Shown in pieces: positions 32,828 through 40,819 of a DNA stretch of 64,000 nucleotides. Each line of letters opens with the position of its first letter. Position 1 is the stretch's first letter. A model generated the notes under the pieces. The model ran no database searches. It was not told the origin of the DNA and worked only from the letters and a program-made list of their open reading frames with translations. Both the position numbers and the translations under genes were made by a program. This DNA comes from Virgibacillus sp. NKC19-3. Lineage in GTDB: Bacteria; Bacillota; Bacilli; Bacillales; Amphibacillaceae. The stretch is from the NCBI RefSeq assembly GCF_019837165.1, contig NZ_JAGYHC010000001.1:186001-250000 (forward strand), read 5' to 3'.

Positions 32828-34014
32828 TTATTTTAACATACTTGCTAAATTCCAGATTTTTTTTCGAATCCACCAACCTAACTTTCCTGTTAGAATAATA
32901 TCTAACGCCCAATGACGTGTCCATACCAAGCCCTGTTTTGGACCCAAACCAAAACAGAAAAAGTCTATTACTCTTTTATGAGATGGTGCAGGTTTTCCTT
33001 CGATATCTGCTAACACAATCTTTCCCAATCTTCGTGCCTGAGCAGTCGCTTCCTTACACGTTTTACCGTCTATCCGTCCATTGGGTTCTATAATACGTGC
33101 ACAGTCACCTATGCTATATATACCTGTAGTACCATAGACACGATAGCCTTCATCTACAACGACATCCCCCTCTGAAGTGAGTAGCATCCCAAAGTTTTGT
33201 AGTATAGGGTTAGGCAACAGTCCCAATGTCCAGATACATAGCCCGACATTTATTATTTCACCATTGGATAGGTTTAATTTCCCTGCTGTTTCTTGTAATA
33301 CTTTTTTCCATGAACTAATGTTATACCGTTATTCGTAAGTAATTGCTCTAGTTTAAGACCGACCTTATCTGGTCCTTCTTGAAAAAGTCGTTGATGTGCA
33401 TTTAGCAAGTATATTCTTACATCATTTGGGTCAAGACCCAATGCTTCTGCATCCGTACGAACGAAATGAGCCAATTCGGCAGATGTCTCGATACCGCTTA
33501 TACCAGCTCCCGCAACAGCAATAGTCATTAATCGCCTACGCTCTGCTGGCACAGTTTCCTTAATAGCTTTCTTTAAATTTTCACTCCATATTTTTCGGAT
33601 ATTTTGTGCAGCGTCTACATCCGACAAAGGTATACCACCTTGTACGGGATCAGGTTCACATACAATACTGCCTGTAGCTAAGATGAGAATATCATAATGC
33701 ATCAGATGTTCATCACCTGCCATATCTTGATACAGCACCCTTTGTTCGTTTGATTCGATTTGTGTCACGTTTGCTTGGATAAATTCAACATCAACAGGCA
33801 ATAATTTTGTTAACGGAACTGTAATATCTTCATCACTAGCTGCAGGCTTAAAAAGAAGGACTTTGCGAAGATGATAAGGATTCTTATCAATTAGAATAAG
33901 TCTGATTCTTTTACCCATTCTCTTTTTAAAAGCTTTGCGAATTGATTTTACTGCATGAAGCCCCGCATATCCTCCACCAACAATAACACAAGTTAATGCT
34001 TTCATCTCAATCAC
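32828..34014 (-). pseudogene. NADH-dehydrogenase-like FAD oxidoreductase, frameshifted
   Basis: Two open frames, 34014 to 33274 and 33226 to 32828, together make one type II NADH dehydrogenase-like flavoprotein of about 395 residues. The first part has the FAD-binding VIVGGGYAGLHAV and the NAD-binding AGAGISGIETSAEL; the second has the FAD-contacting GIYSIGDCARI. The frame is lost at a run of six A on the minus strand (T run at 33302-33307). One more A restores a continuous reading through KVLQETAGKLNL. It is either a recent mutation, a sequencing slip or a slippage switch. The partner sigma factor follows. Confidence 0.85.
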
Positions 34015-34036
34015 TCCTTGTCTCTTATAAAAATAA

Positions 34037-34063
34037 AACGAAATAAGGTAGTGTTTTGTGACA
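34037..34063 (-). promoter_or_regulatory. ECF41-type promoter for the oxidoreductase/sigma operon
   Basis: On the minus strand TGTCACA (34063-34057) is followed after 16 bases by CGTT (34040-34037). Established ECF41 target promoters have TGTCACA at -35 and CGTC at -10 with this spacing. It lies 23 bases before the oxidoreductase start, so the sigma factor probably activates its own operon. Confidence 0.7.
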
Positions 34064-34126
34064 AATGAATTGGAATCTCAAATGTTGCGTGAACAATCGT
34101 CTATATCTTTCAAAAAAGTGCCTTTA

Positions 34127-35266
34127 CTATCTAGCTTGTAATTTAAAAGTTAATAACGCTGATACAAGATAGGCAATAGCACATAAAATACCAACAGCTA
34201 TAAAGGAAAAAGCATTTAGAACTGTAATGCTAATGATACTTAAAACAGTTGCTCCAAAATACATAGCTGATGTATTTAAAGACATCACAGTGGTACGAAT
34301 TTGATCATCTTGATTAGACATATAGGTATTGATAATATTTTGACCGAAAGCGTAAGAAAAAGACCAAAGAATATTTAGCACGATAGAAATATAAAGTAAT
34401 TTGTCATTCATCGTTAGTAACAAGATGGAGAATAAAGAAATAACGGATACCATTAGTAACAAACGTTTCTTATTATGTGGTTTATCCATCACTTTGCCAC
34501 TCACTATACTACCAAAAACACTTGCGATTCCTGCTATTAACAAGATTCCTCCAATATAGGAAGCCGACAAACCGTAATATTGATTATAATAAATACCTAT
34601 GATAGAAAAAATAGCTTCTAGTCCGCCATAATACATAAATGAAATTAACAAAGTAAGTGTCACTGTACGATTAGAGAGTGCTTTCCCTATCATTTTTGCA
34701 ATAGAACTGGAGCTGGTAGACTTAAATTGTGGAATGACAGTCCATGTGACAATAAACATAAGAATGCCAATCACACCAATTGCGAAAAATGGAACTCTCC
34801 AATTAAATATATCTGTGATAAAACCTGCGATGGGTATCCCGATAACTGTTGGTAGAATTAGAGCAGCTGTAACAGAACCCATTACTTTACCTCTTTTTTC
34901 GTATTCAATCACTTCTCCCACAATGGAATAAACAGTTGGCTGTATTAATGCCGCCCCTAAACCTGCTAAAATACGAAATCCAATCAACATAAATAAAGAA
35001 TTGGAAAGTCCAGTCACAAAGGTAGCAATGGAAAAAATAACAATTCCAATTAAAAGTATTTTCTTTTTTCCAATTCGATCTGACATACTTCCAGTAATCA
35101 AACCAAAAACAGCATAAGATAAAGCATAGGATGTAAATAAAACCCCACTAATTTCCATATTAATATTTAAGCTCTCACTAATGGCTGGCAACATTGGTAC
35201 TGTAACAATTAAATCAAAACCAACTAAGAAGGATAATACACATAAAGCAGTAATTATTTTTTTCAT
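34127..35266 (-). CDS. MFS multidrug-type exporter
   Basis: This 379-residue membrane protein of the major facilitator superfamily has twelve predicted hydrophobic helices. Features are the motif A-like loop GSMSDRIGKKKILLIG between helices 2 and 3 and the motif C-like GLGAALIQPTVYSIVG region. It starts behind an AGGAG-type site. Its closest type is the drug:proton antiporter group with 12 helices, but the substrate cannot be told from sequence. A MarR regulator gene lies directly upstream on the same strand, with a palindromic operator between them. Confidence 0.88.
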   Translation of the reverse strand: MKKIITALCVLSFLVGFDLIVTVPMLPAISESLNINMEISGVLFTSYALSYAVFGLITGSMSDRIGKKKILLIGIVIFSIATFVTGLSNSLFMLIGFRILAGLGAALIQPTVYSIVGEVIEYEKRGKVMGSVTAALILPTVIGIPIAGFITDIFNWRVPFFAIGVIGILMFIVTWTVIPQFKSTSSSSIAKMIGKALSNRTVTLTLLISFMYYGGLEAIFSIIGIYYNQYYGLSASYIGGILLIAGIASVFGSIVSGKVMDKPHNKKRLLLMVSVISLFSILLLTMNDKLLYISIVLNILWSFSYAFGQNIINTYMSNQDDQIRTTVMSLNTSAMYFGATVLSIISITVLNAFSFIAVGILCAIAYLVSALLTFKLQAR

Positions 35267-35296
35267 TTTTAAACTCCTTTTTAAATAATTAAATAC

Positions 35297-35322
35297 CTAA
35301 TAGTTAACCTATTAACTATTAG
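35297..35322. promoter_or_regulatory. Palindromic MarR operator ahead of the MFS gene
   Basis: CTAATAGTTAA (35297-35307) and TTAACTATTAG (35312-35322) form perfect 11-base arms with a 4-base centre. A related half-site pair overlaps the marR promoter at 35837-35857. Confidence 0.7.
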
Positions 35323-35355
35323 TGAAAATGAAACCCTATTCTTTAAAATAGGGGA

Positions 35356-35796
35356 TTATAAACTATTCATCACAGATAATAACTGTACCTTTTCATCATT
35401 TTTTAATTTACCGAATACATCTTTCATTACTTCCTCGTAAATTGGCCAAGCTTTCGCTAAAACCTTTTTTCCTTTCTCTGTCATCGTTACCTTAATTCTT
35501 CTGCGATCATTTTCGTCAAAAGCTCTCTTGATATATTGCAGTTTTTCCAAAGCTCGTAACAAACCGCTAATATTAGATCGTGTAACTGTAAGTTCGTCGC
35601 TTAGTTCAGAAGGTAATGCTTCATAGTTTCTTTCTTCTAACATGTATAATAGACAGAGCCGACCTAAATTCAGATCAAATACTTTAATTCTTGAGTCTAA
35701 TATTTTTGTCAGCTTATTTGTTTTTTGATGTAATGTAAGAAAGAGTTCAACCTCGATATCTGGATTATCGAGAGGATTTGTCATATGTTTTTTCAT
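35356..35796 (-). CDS. MarR-family transcriptional regulator
   Basis: The 146-residue protein has the winged helix-turn-helix of the MarR family: LPSELSDELTVTRSNISGLLRALEKLQYIKRAFDENDRRRIKVTMTEKG, with the wing signature DENDRRRIKV. It is encoded just upstream of the MFS exporter on the same strand. A near-consensus promoter precedes it with a palindrome over the -35 box, so it probably represses itself and the exporter and is released by a ligand that the exporter removes. Confidence 0.9.
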   Translation of the reverse strand: MKKHMTNPLDNPDIEVELFLTLHQKTNKLTKILDSRIKVFDLNLGRLCLLYMLEERNYEALPSELSDELTVTRSNISGLLRALEKLQYIKRAFDENDRRRIKVTMTEKGKKVLAKAWPIYEEVMKDVFGKLKNDEKVQLLSVMNSL

Positions 35797-35821
35797 CTCC
35801 TTTCTGTTGGTGAATAAGTTT

Positions 35822-35857
35822 ATTATAACAGCAAATAATTAACTGTCAAATAGTTAG
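35822..35857 (-). promoter_or_regulatory. marR promoter with overlapping operator
   Basis: On the minus strand TTGACA (35849-35844) and TATAAT (35827-35822) are 16 bases apart, both perfect hexamers. CTAACTATTTGACAGTTAA at 35857-35839 is an imperfect palindrome over the -35 box whose arms resemble the operator at 35297-35322. The remaining stretch to 36086 holds no gene and is very A+T rich. Confidence 0.75.
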
Positions 35858-36086
35858 GTGGTGAATCAAATTGAAGAATTATTGAAATTTAATTCTACAA
35901 TCATTCATAAACAATAAAATGGAAGGAATTAAAATAAACTACAACTATTGAATTAAAACCAATATTACATATTGATAAAATTTTTAAGAGAACTATTTTA
36001 AAATAAATGGAAATAACTTATAACTTTGATTTCAAAATGGTATGATTAGAGTGTTAAAAAGATAATCAAAAAAGGGGTGTTAAATT

Positions 36087-38672
36087 ATGTTTGAAAGGGG
36101 TACGGAATGGATTAGAGCTGACTTCCATCTTCATACTAGAGCAGATAAAGAGTTTTCATATTCTGGAGAAGGGGATAGATTTATTAGTGATTATATTGAA
36201 AAACTAAAAGAAGAAAAGATCAATTTGGGAGTTATAACAAATCACAATAAATTTGATTTATCTGAGTATAAAGCAATGAGAAAAAAAGCGAATAAAGAAG
36301 GAATAACAATTCTACCAGGAGTAGAATTATCAGTTAAAGAAGGTTCAAATGGTATTCATTGCTTAATTATTTTTAAACCTGAGGATTGGATTAACGGGAA
36401 AGGTGAAAATATAAATCAGTTTCTTGATGAAGTTTTTAAAAATATTGAGAATAGAGAACACGAAAATACGCGATGTAATGAAGATTTAGTTGGGACAGTT
36501 AAGTGTTTAGATTCTTATAATAAAGATTACTTCATTCTAATGGCTCATATTGAACAAAAAAGTGGTTTTTACGAAGAATGTAAGGGCGGGCTAATTGAAA
36601 CCCTATCCAGAAATGAATGGTTTAAAGAAAAGGTTTTAGGTTTTCAAAAAGGAAGAACTAGGGATAAAATGAAGCAATTAGAGCAATGGATGGGTTATAA
36701 ACTTCCGTACATAGAAGGATCTGATTGCAAAACAATAGATCAAATAGGAAAAGGGAAAAATTCCTTTATAAAAATTGGTGATGGCAGTTTTGATTCTGTT
36801 GTTCTCGCATTTAAAGACTCTAACAATCGAGTTTCCTTACAACCTAAAGAAGTTAGTCATGGATATATTAAGTCTATTGAATTTAAAGGTGGAAAAATGG
36901 ATAACCAAAAAATAGACTTATCTCCTGAATTGAATAGCTTAATTGGAATTAGAGGGAGTGGAAAATCTAGTATTATTGAAGCAATAAGATATGCGTTAGA
37001 TATCTTACCTTCCAAGTCTGATGAAGCGTATAAAAAAGAAGTAGTTAAAAATCTTTTGGAATCAGGGGGAGAAATATTACTTACACTTCAAGATAATTTT
37101 CAGAAACAGTATAAGATAAGAAGAATATGGGGAGAGTCTCACCATGTATTGGATGAAGATGAGCAAGAGGTTGGGGCTAAAGTTAATTCAGTTCTTCAGG
37201 CTCCGCTATATTTTGGACAAAAAGATTTGTCATCAATGGATAATGGGTTTGAACTAAACTTATTAAACAAGCTTGTTGGAGACAGGACGAGAGATTCTAA
37301 AGAAAAAATATATCAAATTGATGAAAAGTTGAGTAATAAGATTAGAGAATTATTTGATGCCAATGAAAAAATTAGTAATATAATTGAACTTAGGGAAAAT
37401 TTACAAGATGTTCAACATAAAATTAAAATTTTTGAAGAAAAAGGCTTATCTAAAAAACTATCTAAGCAAGTTAGATTCCAAAAAGATAAAGTAGCAATTA
37501 ATAATGTATATGAGACAGTTAAAGAGTTTATAAAAAACATAGGGAAATTGGTTAATTCAAAAGAACTTATAGAGCTAGACAAATTTAAAGAATTAAAGTC
37601 GGAAGAATCTGTTGAATTATTCAATAAGTTATCTAAAGAAACATCAAAAGTATTTAGTACAAAAAAAGAACTCGTAAAGATTAAAGAAACGCTTGATAAA
37701 AGTTCTAAAGAAATTGAAAGGTATCAAGAAGAAATTCAAAAAACTATAGAATCTCATGAGGAAGAGTTTGCTGAAATCAAAAGAGAAATCAATATACCCA
37801 ATTTAGATCCTGATGACTTTGCTAAGTTAAAAGTCAAAGAGGAAAAGATAGATAAGAGCATTAAACAAGCATTAGATGAACAGGAAGGGAAAAGTAAAAT
37901 AGAGACTGAGATTCGTTCTCTATCTGATCAAAGAAATCAAGCTTTGCTTGAAGAGTTTAATGCTTACAAAGAAGAAATTGATAAAATAAATTCAAGTCAA
38001 GCTTCGTTGGAACTCAGCATTGATTTTAAGGGTAATAAAGAATATTTCTTTGAAAAACTTAAGGAAATATTCAAAGGGACTAAAATTAATCAAGAAATAT
38101 ATAGAAAAATCAGTGAGAGCTTTTCAGATTTCACATCCCTCTTAATTGATGTTTTATTAGATAACTCTAAAGAAATATCCGAAATTATAACTGAAAATCA
38201 ACTAACTAAAGTTAAAGAGAAAATCCGGGATAATTATGTTGAGTATTTAAAAATTGCGGTGCCTAATCAAATAGAAATAAAGTATCATGGTAAACCAATT
38301 GCAAAGCATTCTATTGGTCAAAGAGCTTCAGCTTTAGTGTTGTTTATTTTGTCTCAAAAAGAAAATAATTTAATAATGATTGATCAACCCGAGGATGATT
38401 TAGATAATCAGGTTATTTATAATGAAATAATTAAAGAAATAAAAGCAAGAAAATCAGATGTTCAGTTCATTTTTGCAACACACAATGCTAACATTCCTGT
38501 TTTAGGAGATTCTGAACAAGTGATAGCTGTTTCATATGACGAAAAAAAAATAAATATTGAAAAGGGTAGTATAGATAAAAAAGAAATTCAAAACAAAATT
38601 GTAGATATCATGGAGGGAGGACAAGAAGCTTTTAATAAAAGGACACAAATATATAATTTGTGGAAGAAGTAA
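36087..38672 (+). CDS. TrlF-like PHP domain fused to SMC/ABC-type ATPase
   Basis: The 861-residue protein starts with a PHP-type metal-dependent phosphoesterase domain: FHLHT with His14 and His16, GVITNHNKFD near residue 50 and GVELS near residue 82. A RecN/SMC-like ATPase follows, with Walker A GIRGSGKSS at about 287-295, a coiled coil of roughly 400-690, signature SIGQRAS near 740, Walker B LIMIDQPEDDLDN near 765 and switch histidine ATHNA. This is the architecture of the TrlF family AAA-like ATPases. A GGGG ribosome binding site precedes it. It is a lone gene with its own terminator inside ICE cargo; a defence role against phage or plasmids is inference. Confidence 0.8.
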   Translation: MFERGTEWIRADFHLHTRADKEFSYSGEGDRFISDYIEKLKEEKINLGVITNHNKFDLSEYKAMRKKANKEGITILPGVELSVKEGSNGIHCLIIFKPEDWINGKGENINQFLDEVFKNIENREHENTRCNEDLVGTVKCLDSYNKDYFILMAHIEQKSGFYEECKGGLIETLSRNEWFKEKVLGFQKGRTRDKMKQLEQWMGYKLPYIEGSDCKTIDQIGKGKNSFIKIGDGSFDSVVLAFKDSNNRVSLQPKEVSHGYIKSIEFKGGKMDNQKIDLSPELNSLIGIRGSGKSSIIEAIRYALDILPSKSDEAYKKEVVKNLLESGGEILLTLQDNFQKQYKIRRIWGESHHVLDEDEQEVGAKVNSVLQAPLYFGQKDLSSMDNGFELNLLNKLVGDRTRDSKEKIYQIDEKLSNKIRELFDANEKISNIIELRENLQDVQHKIKIFEEKGLSKKLSKQVRFQKDKVAINNVYETVKEFIKNIGKLVNSKELIELDKFKELKSEESVELFNKLSKETSKVFSTKKELVKIKETLDKSSKEIERYQEEIQKTIESHEEEFAEIKREINIPNLDPDDFAKLKVKEEKIDKSIKQALDEQEGKSKIETEIRSLSDQRNQALLEEFNAYKEEIDKINSSQASLELSIDFKGNKEYFFEKLKEIFKGTKINQEIYRKISESFSDFTSLLIDVLLDNSKEISEIITENQLTKVKEKIRDNYVEYLKIAVPNQIEIKYHGKPIAKHSIGQRASALVLFILSQKENNLIMIDQPEDDLDNQVIYNEIIKEIKARKSDVQFIFATHNANIPVLGDSEQVIAVSYDEKKINIEKGSIDKKEIQNKIVDIMEGGQEAFNKRTQIYNLWKK

Positions 38673-38737
38673 ATATTTTAATTATTCAATACAGAGTTAT
38701 GATTAGGATCTCAATTATGATAATTCATAGTTATATA

Positions 38738-38775
38738 AGAAAAACAGCAGCTTTTTAAATAGTTGCTGTTTTTCT
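38738..38775. terminator. Bidirectional terminator between the TrlF-like gene and orf13
   Basis: AGAAAAACAGCA (38738-38749) and TGCTGTTTTTCT (38764-38775) are perfect 12-base arms with A-rich and T-rich flanks, working for transcripts from both sides. Confidence 0.8.
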
Positions 38776-38851
38776 GATTCTATATACACAGCTAGTTGAC
38801 AAACTCAATATAATTTATGCAACTTATAGTCTTAAATATTTATTATCATGT

Positions 38852-39763
38852 TTACTTTACAATCATCCAGTTTATCTCTTTTTCTAATATGATTTCATAC
38901 TGTGAAAGTTGTGTAGCTTTTGTCGATTCATCTAAATACTTTACTGTAACCCATACTTTAATCTGATTATCCTGTTCTTGAAAAACTGGATTAATCAATT
39001 CTGAAAACGTATAGTTCTTCTCAATAACTGGTAAAGCATTGTTCTTCACATAATAGGTCAATTCTTGCTCTGTAGCGGTAGGGTATGAAGTAAAGAAGGT
39101 TTCTAAAAACGCTGTGACTTCTTCCGCTGTTTCAGCTTCCACCGTATCATCACTTTGCACCTGTTCTGGTGTGAAATCAGCTTTATTCGGGCTGTTCCAC
39201 AAGGTAGGATTTTTCGTAATAACTAAGTTCCCTTGTTCATCTTGATGTAGTGTAATATGGTAAGTTGCGTTTGTTAAAGAGTTGTCTTTACCTTCTGTGA
39301 TTTTTTGTTGTACAGAGTAAACCACTGAAAAAGTATTTTCCGTTTCTTTCGATACAGACCAGATATCTATATTTTGCACACTGGAACTTGTCGGAATATC
39401 CTCTCGAACCATTTCCGTATTTAAGGATTGCAATTCTTCTGTGAGATAGTCTGTCAGTTTTTCTGTTCGTTCTTCTAATTCTTCAGATTCATTTACCCAT
39501 GTGTAATAGGCTTTTATAAAATTCTCTGTAAAACTTTCAATCGCTGTTGTGTCTACAATATGGCTTTCTACAATTTCTCTTTCATGAACTGTATGCTGAT
39601 CAATGGCAGTAAAGTTTTTATAGATCCCAAAGGCAAGGCTGCTGATTAACAGAATCCACAAAAAAAGCACCGACTTTTTCCGTTTCCCAACCGTTTTTAC
39701 TTTTCTCTTTTTTTCTTTCTTTGGCTTGATTTGTTTCTCTTTTTTACTAAAAGGTAATTTCAT
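38852..39763 (-). CDS. Conjugal transfer protein, Orf13/TcpC family
   Basis: This 303-residue protein has a basic cytoplasmic N-terminus, one membrane helix (SVLFLWILLISSLAFGIYKN) and a long extracellular part with two NTF2-like domains. This matches TcpC/ConG and Tn916 Orf13. Such proteins are VirB8-like parts of the Gram-positive mating channel. It is the last gene of the conjugation operon and lies 15 bases after orf14. Confidence 0.9.
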   Translation of the reverse strand: MKLPFSKKEKQIKPKKEKKRKVKTVGKRKKSVLFLWILLISSLAFGIYKNFTAIDQHTVHEREIVESHIVDTTAIESFTENFIKAYYTWVNESEELEERTEKLTDYLTEELQSLNTEMVREDIPTSSSVQNIDIWSVSKETENTFSVVYSVQQKITEGKDNSLTNATYHITLHQDEQGNLVITKNPTLWNSPNKADFTPEQVQSDDTVEAETAEEVTAFLETFFTSYPTATEQELTYYVKNNALPVIEKNYTFSELINPVFQEQDNQIKVWVTVKYLDESTKATQLSQYEIILEKEINWMIVK

Positions 39764-39778
39764 GTTTCTATCCCTCCA

Positions 39779-40819
39779 CTAGTTTTTGATACGCCCTGCA
39801 CCAATTAAATGTTCTTGCCAGTACGACGATGTCAAATTCGCATAACCAATCGGATCACCAGCCTGATACATCTGATTATCGCCAACGAATATACCAACGT
39901 GCGTCACATAATTTGCGGTATTATAAGTCGAATGAAAGAACACTAAATCACCAGGCTCTGCTTCGGATAATGGTATAGATTCTGTAGCGTCATATTGCTC
40001 TTGGGCGGTTCGGGGCAGTTCAATTCCCGCTTTTTGATAGACCCATCGGGTTAAACCGCTACAATCAAATGAGGTATTCGGATTATCACCGCCAAAAACG
40101 TAGGGGAATCCCTCGTACTTCAATGCTTCTTCCATCACCGCTTGAAATGTTTCGTCTCCGAAAGAAGGAGCTTCGCTGGAATCCGTCAGGTAAGGCTGCA
40201 ATAAATCCACATAAAACATATTGCCAAACTGATAACGATAGCCCCCGTTTTTCTCGATGGCAATTGGATTAGAGTACGTCACTCTTTTTCCGTTCGCTTG
40301 CTCTCTCGCAAAACTTTCCGCTAATTCAAAGCTATAGGCATTTCCTTTATCGGCGACATAATCAATAAAACCGCCTCCATAGTTATAGGCTTGGAGAACG
40401 GTTTCGGTATCTACTCCTTTTTCCTCGGCTGCTTGGAATAACTCCGCAAGATATTTTGTGCCTTGTTCAATAGATTTTTCTGTACCTATCGAATTGGGAG
40501 ATAAACCTAATGATTCGCTGCTCTGCATAACGTCCGTAGCATTTCCGCCACTTTCCACCTCCATAATCGCAAGTAAGATAGGAACATGTTCGCTAATATC
40601 ATATTCCTGTGCATATTTCTCTACGGTTGGCTGATGAGCTAATACAGCTTCTGATAGTCCCGTATTGTTTAGGTTACTAGAAGAACTCATATCCATAGAT
40701 GTATCAAAGTCGCCATCTTCATCCGATATAAAAATGGCGACAAAAGTGAGTAAACCTAGAAATAGTAAAAAGCCAACCCCTCCGACAATCAACGTAATTT
40801 TCGCTTTTAAAAACATCAT
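39779..40819 (-). CDS. Bifunctional peptidoglycan hydrolase, Orf14/CwlT type
   Basis: The 346-residue protein has an N-terminal membrane helix and a lysozyme-like (muramidase or transglycosylase) domain with the catalytic glutamate in LLAIMEVESGGN. A C-terminal NlpC/P60 endopeptidase domain has the catalytic cysteine in TSFDCSGLTRW and histidine in THVGIFVGD. It matches CwlT of ICEBs1 and Orf14 of Tn916, which locally open the cell wall for the mating apparatus. Its start overlaps the orf15 stop by one base. Confidence 0.95.
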   Translation of the reverse strand: MMFLKAKITLIVGGVGFLLFLGLLTFVAIFISDEDGDFDTSMDMSSSSNLNNTGLSEAVLAHQPTVEKYAQEYDISEHVPILLAIMEVESGGNATDVMQSSESLGLSPNSIGTEKSIEQGTKYLAELFQAAEEKGVDTETVLQAYNYGGGFIDYVADKGNAYSFELAESFAREQANGKRVTYSNPIAIEKNGGYRYQFGNMFYVDLLQPYLTDSSEAPSFGDETFQAVMEEALKYEGFPYVFGGDNPNTSFDCSGLTRWVYQKAGIELPRTAQEQYDATESIPLSEAEPGDLVFFHSTYNTANYVTHVGIFVGDNQMYQAGDPIGYANLTSSYWQEHLIGAGRIKN

